Assembly (NCBI RefSeq): GCF_000003605.2
Contig: NW_003111320.1
Location: 1-27,960, forward strand
Length of the DNA: 27,960 nt
DNA from: Saccoglossus kowalevskii
Lineage: Eukaryota; Hemichordata; Enteropneusta; Harrimaniidae
Direction of reading: 5' to 3'
The translations under genes and the position numbers were made by a program. How positions within the stretch are numbered: the stretch's first letter is position 1; every line of letters begins with the position of its first letter. Of this stretch, positions 1-9,182 are shown one piece after another. The notes below the pieces were generated by a model. That model was given only the letters and a program-made list of their open reading frames with translations. It searched no databases and was not told the origin of the DNA.

Positions 1-119
1 TAAATCAATGTATAACTCAAAATATAAAGGTACATGTATAACTGATGTTGCCATGAATCTCCACTAAACTTTGTGACTTTATTACTAATTGTATCTAACC
101 AATAATTGTAACAAGTCAT
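1..119. other. Single-copy left flank of the macrosatellite array
   Basis: AT-rich sequence with no counterpart elsewhere in the window. It lies immediately outside the first MITE copy and outside the tandem macrosatellite, so it marks the left edge of the array. No ORF, RNA or regulatory motif is supported here. Confidence 0.6.
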
Positions 120-123
120 TTAA

Positions 124-984
124 GGTAGAGATGCAGGTTCGTGGGCACTTGGGAGTGAATTTTTTTTTGCTTTTTATTGTCCAGATAGTCTTGGCTAGAC
201 TGTAAAAATTTTGTAGAATTGTGAATAGTGAAACACTCAAAAAACGATTTTAAAATATAGATAACAGGTGTAAACATTCTTTTTTTGAATGCTGAGCAAT
301 ATTTAGCAAGGCTGTACATAATAATCAAAAAGAACCATGATAGAAAAAAAAGTTATGACGGGATCTCCATATTACTATATTTAACTTTTTACAAAACGAT
401 AATAGATTTTATTTATGACCATTAGCTAACTTCTTACTGAGTGAATTGTTATGCAAATTATCAATTATCTCAGTTTCTTTTTAGTGCACATCCCAGAACT
501 TTAAAAATATTAGCTCCTAGACACTTTGACAAATGATTGACAATGTGTTTATCTTCAAAACGCCGTTGGGGCATTTGTTTTGGTTGAACAGTGTTACAAC
601 AATCGTACACACAACTAGCCTGAGTGTTAATTTATGCATAAACTTGAAGTAGTGAAATTTGAGTTGCTTCCCTGCAAAATTGACTACTGGTAGACAGTTT
701 TCTAGACAGCACTTTCTTCATAGTAAACAGATGTACCCATAAACCAATTTTGACAGGAAACAGAAGCTAGTTTAAAAACAGATTTTTTTAAAAATCACAT
801 TTGACCAAAAAAGCACATTTTTGTGCATATTTCAAACTACAGTGTCCATACAAATAAAATACTAACAAATCTTTAAAATTCATACAATAAGCTTTCCGAA
901 AATATAGTTTTGTGGACAAGGGAGGTCATCTTGGTTTCCTAATTAACGAATTAAAATACCTGTCAGGTAAACTGCATCTCTACC
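124..984. mobile_element. TTAA-flanked MITE-like element, complete copy (MITE-1, unit A)
   Basis: The element is about 861 bp and is bounded by perfect 13-bp terminal inverted repeats, GGTAGAGATGCAG at 124-136 and its reverse complement at 972-984. TTAA lies directly outside both ends, at 120-123 and 985-988. A diverged copy with the same ends sits at 6728-7625. No transposase reading frame is visible; the interior is AT-rich with many stops, so it is non-autonomous. TTAA duplication is the piggyBac hallmark. Because the flanks are palindromic, TA duplication with AGG-starting ends (Tc1/mariner type) cannot be excluded. This is the only full-length MITE-1: in units B and C the first 158 bp are missing because the macrosatellite unit starts inside it at about 282. 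Confidence 0.8.
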
Positions 985-1231
985 TTAACACGAAACTATT
1001 ACTACATATATTCGAACTATGTAAATAATTGCTTGTTATATCAATTATTACACGATGGTTATGTATATTCAGTTTATGTTAACTAATGCTTGTGTAAAAA
1101 AATAAAACGCTATATTAGACACTTCGCTATGCATTGTGCTCACAAAATATAAAATAATATTGTGTACGAAAAAACGTGCTCCTGGAATTTTATCTATGGA
1201 GAACTCTATTCTCAAAACAAATTTCCAACAC

Positions 1232-1260
1232 TGCTTGTAGAGAACTCTCTCCCGGCAGTG
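1232..1260 (+). repeat. Isolated degenerate TR1-like unit
   Basis: Exactly 29 bp and in register it matches the TR1 consensus at about 21 of 29 positions, sharing AGAGAACT and the following pyrimidine-rich stretch. It is followed by GTGCTTGTA, which is also found at the right edge of the TR1 array (5879-5887). It lies about 770 bp upstream of the array and recurs at 13023-13051 and 21372-21400. It may be a relic of an older or larger array, or an ancestral seed. Confidence 0.5.
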
Positions 1261-1288
1261 TGCTTGTAGAAGTCCCCCCCTGCCACAG

Positions 1289-1897
1289 AACTCACACTGG
1301 ACAGTGGGTTCTTTCACTGCTAGTATGGGGTAGACAAGACAATATTACTGGAAATGAAATACACATACACAAAAATATCGAGTTAAAGCTTCTGGCTTTA
1401 ATACCTCTCAAAATAATTACAAAAGCAATGAAAAAAGTCACTAAAATTGCTTAGGGAAGTGTGCATTGGCGATAACTCACAGTTCCAGGATGTATTAATG
1501 GACGACAGTCAATGGCTTCTGCAACACAACAACGAAGTAATACAGGAGTCTTGCTCGCAGAGGATCGCTGGTATTCTGGAGAGCACTGCTGAAAGCAGGA
1601 TATCGCAGAGCAGTTCATACAATTCTCATAGAATGATGGTTGTAGCCTGTATCACTTGTCAAACAATATTGTAGCAGAACACACAGGAAAACAAGTTGAA
1701 ATGATCGACTACAAAGTGTCCTGAGTCTGTCCAATTTATAGTCATGATTCAGTGTCACCACCTGGGTTTCCCACATAAGCCAATCAGAATGTGATCTTGC
1801 TAGCAGCTGTGTCACGTAGGCAACTCAGTAGATCAAAAACGTTCTTTGTTATTCAAATAAGAGCACACCTGGTAGAACCCACTGTCCTTCCTGAGTT
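1289..1897. repeat. Long-spaced inverted repeat in the spacer (unit A)
   Basis: The perfect 14-bp arm GGACAGTGGGTTCT at 1299-1312 recurs as its reverse complement at 1874-1887. Extending outward, 6 further bases (AACTCA) also pair after a 4-bp mismatch, giving 20 of 24 matches for 1289-1312 against 1874-1897. The pair is conserved in B (13083-13106/13668-13691) and C (21435-21458/22028-22051). The arms could be termini of an old transposon of about 0.6 kb; CAGTGGGTTCT is reminiscent of hAT ends. I see no matching target duplication outside them. Confidence 0.45.
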
Positions 1898-2029
1898 GAA
1901 AACAAGTTTGACCTGTCAATCGCCTTTCTGACAGTATCACAATGCAGTTTCTTCCCATGATTCCATGCACACTTCCATTTGCAAGGTTTGAGGTAATATG
2001 ACAAAAACATGAAATAAAGGATGCTGACG

Positions 2030-5000
2030 GTGTACAGAGAACTCCCTCACAGCAATGTGTGTACAGAGAACGCCCTCACAGCAATGTGTGTACAGAGAAC
2101 GCCCTCACAGCAATGTGTGTACAGAGAACGCCCTCACAGCAATGTGTATACAGAGAACTCCCTCACAGCAATGTGTATACAGAGAACTTGCGCACAGCAA
2201 TGTGTATACAGAGAACTCCCTCACAGCAATGTGTGTACAGAGAACTCCCTCACAGCAATGTGTGTACAGAGAACTCCCTCACAGCAATGTGTATACAGAG
2301 AACTCGCGCACAGCAATGTGTGTACAGAGAACTCGCGCACAGCAATGTGTGTACAGAGAACTCGCGCACAGCAATGTGTGTACAGAGAACTCCCTCACAG
2401 CAATGTGTGAACAGAGAATGTCCTCACAGCAATGTGCGTACAGAGAACTCCCTCGCAGCAATGTGTGTACAGAGAAATCCCTCGCAGCGATGTGTGTACA
2501 GAGAAATCCCTCGCAGCGATGTGTGTACAGAGAACTCCCTCACAACAATGTGTATACAGAGAACTCCCTCACAGCAATGTGTGTACAGAGAACTCCCTCA
2601 CAGCAATGTGTGTACAGAGAATGTCCTCACAGCAATGTGTGTACAGAGAACGCCCTCACAGCAATGTGTATACAGAGAACTCCCTCACAGCAATGTGTAT
2701 ACAGAGAATGTCCTCACAGCAATGTGTGTACAGAGAATGTCCTCACAGCAATGTGTGAACAGAGAATGTCCTCACAGCAATGTGTGAACAGAGAATGTCC
2801 TCACAGCAATGTGTGAACAGAGAACTCCCTAACAGCAATGTGTATACAGAGAATGTCCTCACAGCAATGTGTGAACAGAGAATGTCCTCACAGCAATGTG
2901 TGAACAGAGAACTCCCTCACAGCAATGTGTGAACAGAGAACTCCCTCACAGCAATGTGTATACAGAGAACGTCCTCACAGCAATGTGTGAACAGAGAATG
3001 TCCTCGCAGCAATGTGTGTACAGAGAACGCCCTCACAGCAATGTGTGTACAGAGAACGCCCTCACAGCAATGTGTGTACAGAGAACGCCCTCACAGCAAT
3101 GTGTATACAGAGAACTCCCTCACAGCAATGTGTATACAGAGAACTTGCGCACAGCAATGTGTATACAGAGAACTCCCTCACAGCAATGTGTGTACAGAGA
3201 ACTCCCTCACAGCAATGTGTGTACAGAGAACTCCCTCACAGCAATGTGTATACAGAGAACTCGCGCACAGCAATGTGTGTACAGAAAACTCGCGCACAGC
3301 AATGTGTGTACAGAGAACTCGCGCACAGCAATGTGTGTACAGAGAACTCCCTCACAGCAATGTGTGAACAGAGAATGTCCTCACAGCAATGTGCGTACAG
3401 AGAAATCCCTCGCAGCGATGTGTGTACAGAGAAATCCCTCGCAGCGATGTGTGTACAGAGAACTCCCTCACAACAATGTGTATACAGAGAACTCCCTCAC
3501 AGCAATGTGTGTACAGAGAACTCCCTCACAGCAATGTGTGTACAGAGAATGTCCTCACAGCAATGTGTGTACAGAGAACGGCCTCACAGCAATGTGTATA
3601 CAGAGAACTCCCTCACAGCAATGTGTATACAGAGAATGTCCTCACAGCAATGTGTGAACAGAGAATGTCCTCACAGCAATGTGTGAACAGAGAATGTCCT
3701 CACAGCAATGTGTGAACAGAGAATGTCCTCACAGCAATGTGTGAACAGAGAACTCCCTAACAGCAATGTGTATACAGAGAATGTCCTCACAGCAATGTGT
3801 GAACAGAGAATGACCTCACAGCAATGTGTGAACAGAGAACTCCCTCACAGCAATGTGTGAACAGAGAACTCCCTCACAGCAATGTGTATACAGAGAACGT
3901 CCTCACAGCAATGTGTGAACAGAGAATGTCCTCGCAGCAATGTGTTTACAGAGAACACCCTCGCAGCAATTTGTTTACAGAGAAATCCCTCACAGCGATA
4001 TGTTTACGTAGAACGCCCTCACAGCGATGTGTGTACAGAGAATGTCCTCACAGCAATGTGTGTACAGAGAATGTCCTCACAGCAATGTGTGAACAGAGAA
4101 CTCCTTCACAGCAATTTGTGTACAGAGAACACCTTTGCAGCAATGTATGTACAGAGAACTCCCTCGCAGCAATGTGTGTACAGAGAACTCCCTCGCAGCA
4201 ATGTGTGTACAGAGATCTCCCTCACAGCAATGTGTGTACAGAGAACACCTTTGCAGCAATGTGTGTACAGAGAACTCCCTCGCAGCAATGTGTATACAGA
4301 GAACTCCCTCACAGCGTTGTGTGTACAGAGAACTCCCTCGCAGCGATGTGTGTACAGAGAACACCCTTACAGCGATGTGTGTACAGACAGCTCCCATACA
4401 GCAATGCGTACAGAGAACGCCCTCACAGCAATGTGTGTACAGAGAAATCCCTCACAGCGATGTGTGTACAGACAGCTCCCATACAGCAATGTGTACAGAC
4501 AGCTCCCATACAGCAATGTGTGTACAGAGAACTCCCTCGCAGCAATGTGTTTACAGAGAACTCCCTCACAGCAATGTGTATACAGAGAATGTCCTCACAG
4601 CAATGTGTTTACAGAGAACACCCTTACAGCGATGTGTGTATAGAGAACTACCTCGCAGCAATGTGTGTACATAGAACGCCCTCACAGCGATGTGTGTACA
4701 GACAGCTCCCTTACAGCAATGTGTACAGAGAACGCCCTCACAGCAATGTTTGTACAGAGAACTCTCTCGCAGTGATAGGTGTACATAGAACGCCCTCACA
4801 GCGATGTGTGTACGTCGAACGCCCTCACAGCGATGTGTGTACGTCGAACGCCCTCGTAGCGATGTGTGTATGTCGAACGCCCTCACAGCGATGTGTATAC
4901 AGAGAACTCCCTCACAGCAATGTATATACAGAGAACTCCCTCACAGCAATGTGTATACAGAGAACTCCCTCACAGCAATGTGTATACAGAGAACTCCCTC

Positions 5001-5880
5001 ACAGCAATGTGTACAGAGAACGCCCTCACAGCAATGTGTGTACAGAGAACTCTCTCGTAGTGATAGGTGTACATAGAACGCACTCAGAGTGATGTGTGTA
5101 CGTCGAACGCCCTCGTAGCGATGTGTGTATGTCGAACGCCCTCACAGCGATGTGTATACAGAGAACTCCCTCACAGCAATGTGTATACAGAGAACTCCCT
5201 CACAGCAATGTGTATACAGAGAACTCCCTCACAGCAGTGTGTATACAGAGAACTCCCTCACAGCAATGCGTGTACATAGAACGCCCTCACAGCGATGCGT
5301 GTACATAGAACGCCCTCACAGCGATGTGTGTACATAGAACGCCCTCACAGCGATGTGTGTACACAGAACACCCTCACAGCAATGTGTTTACAGAGAACAC
5401 CCTCACAGCGATGTGTGTACATAGAACGCCCTCACAGCGATGTGTGTACATAGAACGCCCTCACAGTGATGTGTGTACATAGAACGCCCTCACAGTGATG
5501 TGTGTACATAGAACGCCCTCACAGTGATGTGTGTACATAGAACGCCCTCACAGCGATGTGTGTACATAGAACGCCCTCACAGCGATGTGTGTACATAGAA
5601 CGCCCTCACAGCGATGTGTGTACATAGAACGCCCTCACAGCGATGTGTGAATACAGAGAACTCCCTCACAGCAATGTGTATACCGAGAACGCCCTCACAG
5701 CGATGTGTGTTTAGAGAACTCTCTCGCAGTGATGTGTGTACGTAGAACGCACTCACAGCGATGTGTATACAGAGAACGCCCTCACAGCAATGTGTGTTTA
5801 GAGAACTCTCTCGCAGTGATGTGTGTACGTAGAACGCACTCACAGCGATGTGTGTACAGAGAACGCCCTCCCAGCAAAGT
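2030..5880 (+). repeat. TR1: 29-bp minisatellite array, about 133 copies (unit A)
   Basis: Head-to-tail 29-bp units; a typical unit is 2056-2084, with TGTACAGAGAACTCCCTCAC at its centre. A minority of units are 27 bp because one TG is lost (for example near 4488). The left half (2030 to about 3940) is homogeneous and built of higher-order blocks: a 33-unit, 957-bp register links 2055 with 3012. The right half is more variable and richer in CpG-containing units, with CATAGAACGCCC and GCGATG forms dominating after about 5270. Because 29 is not a multiple of 3 and most unit forms lack stops, ORFs of up to 422 codons appear in all plus frames and some minus frames. These are by-products of the repeat, not genes. 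Confidence 0.95.
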
Positions 5881-5905
5881 GCTTGTATTCAAACTTCTTA
5901 TATGG

Positions 5906-6680
5906 TGTGACGCATTTTGTGTAATTTGATATTTATAGACGTGTGTATTTTTTTGTATGCCAAAAGACGCTCACGAGAGGGCGTTAATAATGATCGAATT
6001 TACTGGAGCTTAAGGAGTCTTTGTCCACTATAAATGTAGTTCACAGGTCAATTTCAATTAGTCGTCTGTTATCACAGAGTCTGGACACATGGCTAATCAC
6101 CGACACCTTGCCACGTGGAGGCACGCAGTTGCTTCGTTACGAGTTCTCAAAGACAGATTGTTTCACGTCAAGCCGAATTGAAGACAATGTACAGTTTCAC
6201 TATGTCATTACACGGACGTTTGTAAGAACTGCATCCTCTCTCTCTCTCAGCAAGATTTACAAGAACTCGCTGCCGTCCAGCCATCACGTCGCAATTGTTC
6301 GAGCCGAAGCCAGCCGAAGATTAGGCCACGCGTTGTTTGCGTCGAAAAGATTGACTTTTGAAACTAGGTATTTTAGTGTCCATATCATTTTATGACTTCA
6401 GGCGACTGTAAATGTATTTTCCTTGCGTTGTCTAATTGTGTGTGTTTTACCACACTGTTATTGTATTAGGCTGAATTTGTGAATTTATTGTTCATTTGAA
6501 TTAATGTATTTTGATACCTCGTGAGCGCACTATATTTATTTACACGAATACAATAATAGAATTTGATAATATCCTGTGTTCGTGTCGTTTCTTGTTGCGA
6601 TTCCCTTGTTTGGGTTTGGGTCAACGGAAAGATTCCAGTCTGTCCGTCATCCGACTTTAGACCCAAACTCGGCCGTAACA
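5906..6680 (+). mobile_element. LTR-like block, possible solo LTR (unit A)
   Basis: A 775-bp block directly after TR1 begins TGTGACG and ends CGTAACA, a near-inverted pair of the kind that bounds Ty3/gypsy-type LTRs. Flanks are TATGG on the left and AATGG on the right, a 4-of-5 match consistent with a decayed 5-bp target duplication. Inside are a TATA-like TATAAAT at 6029-6035 and an AATACAATAA stretch near 6547 that could act as a weak polyadenylation region. No primer-binding site or retroviral coding sequence follows, and MITE-2 begins 47 bp downstream. A TTG-started frame at 6021-6395 is disrupted in unit B by a 2-bp CT-repeat difference and in unit C by a 1-bp insertion, so it is not treated as coding. 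The LTR identity is an inference from ends and flanks. Confidence 0.42.
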
Positions 6681-6727
6681 AATGGATTTGTAATTGCGGA
6701 AAATATCTTGTATGTATGTTGCATTAA

Positions 6728-7625
6728 GGTAAAGATGCAGGTTCGTGGGCACTTGGGAGCGAAATTTTTCTTTTTCTTTTTATTATCCAAAAAGTCTTGG
6801 CTATAGACCGTTGAAAATTTGTAGAATTGTGAATAGTGGAAAATACTCAAAAAACGATTTTAAAATATAGATAACAGGTACAAACATTATCTCTTTTGAA
6901 TGCTTAGCAAGATTTAGCAAGGCTGTACATAAATAATAAAAAAAACATGGTGAACAAAAAAAAATGACGGGATCTTCATATTATGCAATGTATTTAACTT
7001 TTTACAAAACGATAATACATTTAAATTTGAAACTGTAACGGACATTTTAATTATGAGCATTAGCAAATGCGTGAATTGTGATGCAAATTAGCAATTATCT
7101 CAGCTTCTTTTTAGTGCACATTCCAGAACTTTAAAAAAAAATAGCTCTTAGATGCTTGGAAATTTTCACAAATAATTGAAAATGTGTTTATCTTTAAAAC
7201 GCCGTCGGAGCATTGTTTTTAGTTGAATAGTGTTACAGCAATCGTACAGACAACTAGCCTGGGTGTTAATTTATGCATAAACTTGAAGTAGTGAAATTGG
7301 AGCTGCTGCCCTACAAAATTGACAACTGGTAGACAGTTTTCAAGACGGCACTTTCTTCATAGTAAACAGATGTACCCATACACCAATTTTGACAGGAAAC
7401 AGAAGCATGGTTTAGAAGCTAATTTTAAAAAAAAATCACTTTTGACCAAAAAAGCACATTTTTGTGCATATTTCAAACTACAGTGTCCATACAACTAAAA
7501 TACTAACAAATCTTTAAAATTCATACAACAAGCTTTCCGAAAATATAGTTTTGTGGACAAAGGAAGTCATCTTGGTTTCCTAATTAACTAATTTATATAC
7601 CTGTCGGGTAAACTGCTTCTCTACC
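6728..7625. mobile_element. TTAA-flanked MITE-like element, second copy (MITE-2, unit A)
   Basis: An 898-bp relative of MITE-1 in the same orientation, with TTAA at 6724-6727 and 7626-7629. Its inverted ends are GGTAAAGATGCAG and the complement of GGTAGAGAAGCAG, each one base away from the perfect MITE-1 terminus. Interior similarity to MITE-1 is high but clearly below that between macrosatellite units, with many substitutions and small indels. It therefore reflects an independent, older insertion rather than a product of the tandem duplication. No transposase is visible. Confidence 0.8.
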
Positions 7626-7629
7626 TTAA

Positions 7630-8271
7630 CGCACAAATCACCTGGTTAGGTCATTTAGTAGATGGGCGATGTTTTGATGCAGCTCGTCGATTCAGGTTTG
7701 TGTGAAGCATTCTCACGAAATGCCAAAACGAACACACTACAGGACATGTAACTGTATTAATGTTGATTAAAAAATAGTTAAGTAATATTTTCTTTGCGTT
7801 TTGTTTTTTATTTCGTATTAATATATCCAGATGGATGGCTGAAGCATGTTTCTGTGTTTTGCATTTACATTGAAACTTCAAAAGATTTTGTAATTTGTCA
7901 ATGATTTGTCTAATTTACTTTTCCTCTGAACATATCACAAAGTCACCTGTGAGAGCACTAATTTGCATATTAGTATATCGTGACATATTTATTGTTTTTG
8001 CATTTAAAGTGTTTTTCTCTTTTCCTCAAATCCAGTATGACACTGATTTTTAAGTAATGTGCAAGTTAGATGTTTGTACGGATGTAATGCATTGTTTTTT
8101 GATCATGTTAGCAGTGCCAACAATTCTAATCAAATTTATGCTTTATTTAATCATACTGTAAAAAACTTTATTTTAGCTGGAATTAATTTTCACTGATTTT
8201 TTCAATTGGAAGTCTTCTTTTCAATTTTGTTGTTGTATGTCGAACATGGCCGGCCAGAGTCAGTCACGTAA
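7630..8271. other. AT-rich spacer between MITE-2 and TR2 (unit A)
   Basis: No recognisable gene. A minus-strand frame of 76 codons (7651-7881) is conserved across units only because the units are nearly identical; its composition is lysine/asparagine-rich as expected of AT-rich DNA. At the right end, two ATGs (8237 and 8246, the second in the good context AACATGG) open into the TR2 frame. Confidence 0.5.
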
Positions 8272-8575
8272 ATTAATAGTTAAAACTAGTACACTCTTTG
8301 CAAATATGACATGGTTATTAATAGTTAAAACTGGTACACTCTTTGCAAATATGACATGGTTATTACTAGTTAAAACTAGTACACTCTTTTCAAATATGGC
8401 ATGGTTATTAATAGTTAAAACTGGTACACCCTTTACAAATATGGCATGGTTATTAATAGTTAAAACTAGTACTCTCTTTGCAAATATGGCGTGGTTATTA
8501 ATAGTTAAAACTGGTACACTCTTTACAAATATGGCATGGTTATTAATAGTTAAAACTAGTACACTCTTTGCAAAT
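8272..8575 (+). repeat. TR2: 45-bp minisatellite, about 6.8 copies (unit A)
   Basis: Direct 45-bp units start with ATTAATAGTTAAAACTAGTA and carry an ACTAGT or ACTGGT core and a CATGG near the end. Variation is limited to a few positions, such as AGT/GGT, GCA/ACA/TCA and ACA/GCA. Because 45 is a multiple of 3, one plus frame from ATG 8237 stays open through the array and stops at 8594-8596, giving a 15-residue repeat (LIVKTSTLFANMTWL-like). Most variable bases change the amino acid, so protein-level constraint is not apparent. Copy number differs in unit B (about 19) and unit C (at least 11). Confidence 0.93.
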
Positions 8576-8957
8576 AGAAGTAGTCTATTTTATTGACATA
8601 AGCTACTAAACCTGGACGCACTCAAATTTACCTCGATTATGCTAATTAGACCAAATTCAGATTGAGTAATTTTCTCAATGCTATGGAAGCTAGAGATTGG
8701 TAATTTGACACCTATAACATACAGAAAGACAAACATTGTATTTACAGTCCTAAGACATTAATAATAACAACGCGGGTTTTGTGTGCCGCTTTTGTAAAAA
8801 ATAAAACGATTTAACAGCCTATATAAATATCGATACTGCAATAAAGGTACAATATAATGCACGCTTCTTGTTGTCATGAGTTGGCTAAACCACACAACTG
8901 TTACAGAATATCTGCATATAGTGTGCGCATAATTATCAGTTTCTTGTAACATAAAAA
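8576..8957. other. Spacer downstream of TR2 (unit A)
   Basis: AT-rich DNA without a supported gene. A minus-strand 73-codon frame (8758-8979) has no recognisable domain and overlaps the CCAAT element of the promoter-like cluster that follows. Confidence 0.45.
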
Positions 8958-9085
8958 CCAATTCGTGTATCGGATTCATCTTTAAATAATGACACCAGTT
9001 TATCGACTCGCTCTATAAGGCGATTAAATAGCATTGCTAGCTTTCAAGTATAAAGCCGCCAAAACGTACTTTCACACTTCACGTG
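8958..9085 (+). promoter_or_regulatory. Promoter-like cluster upstream of a small ORF (unit A)
   Basis: On the plus strand the order is CCAAT (8958-8962), TATAAAG (9049-9055), an Inr-like TCACACT (9072-9078, fitting YYANWYY) and a palindromic E-box CACGTG (9080-9085). The TATA-to-Inr spacing of about 25 bp is slightly short for a metazoan core promoter but plausible. An ATG with G at -3 and +4 follows at 9183. The same elements lie in unit B (TATAAAG at 17636-17642). Individual motifs this short occur by chance; their order and spacing are the only support. Confidence 0.3.
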
Positions 9086-9182
9086 ACCTAGCACATAGAA
9101 TAAGTTTGCCGACACAAAACTTACCCCCACCCCCATGTTGTTGTACATTTAACGTACATTTACCGTACAACACAAGTTAGTC

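Larger units (their letters stand above)
989..2029. other. Spacer between MITE-1 and TR1 (unit A)
   Basis: About 1 kb, present in all three units. It contains a minus-strand ATG frame (1069-1317, 82 codons), overlapping plus-strand frames that partly start at TTG, a C-run at 1274-1280 and a CCAAT-box-like GCCAATCAG near 1780. None of the frames resembles a family I recognise, they overlap on opposite strands, and no splice or promoter context singles one out. It also holds a stray TR1-like unit and a long-spaced inverted repeat, listed separately. I regard it as non-coding. Confidence 0.5.

Noticed and set aside
1069-1815. Overlapping small ORFs on both strands of the spacer (minus 1069-1317, plus 1176-1454 and 1447-1674, minus 1615-1815)
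   Set aside because: No recognised domain, mutual overlap, some non-ATG starts, and conservation explained by recent duplication.
1299-1887. Calling the 1299-1887 segment a hAT transposon outright
   Set aside because: The 8-bp flanks do not match and no transposase is present; kept only as an inverted repeat.
2021-5337. Many long plus-strand ORFs (up to 422 codons) and shorter minus-strand ORFs through TR1, also at 22175-24599
   Set aside because: They occur in all plus frames at once and on both strands, follow the 29-bp arithmetic, and lack non-repeat N- or C-terminal sequence.
2030-5880. CRISPR array, because of regular 29-bp direct repeats
   Set aside because: Units are head-to-tail with no unique spacers between them, no cas genes are present, and the context is eukaryotic.
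6021-6395. 124-codon plus-strand ORF inside the LTR-like block (also 14069-14407 and 25224-25565)
   Set aside because: It starts at TTG, and its C-terminal half changes between units through a 2-bp CT-repeat difference and a 1-bp insertion, so the frame is not maintained.
6681-6727. Primer-binding site after the LTR-like block, which would imply a full retroelement
   Set aside because: The TGG at 6683-6685 is not followed by a recognisable tRNA complement, and MITE-2 starts within 50 bp, so there is no room for an internal region.
7651-7881. 76-codon minus-strand ORF conserved in all units
   Set aside because: Typical AT-rich chance ORF without domain, promoter or splice context; near-identity of units gives no evidence of selection.
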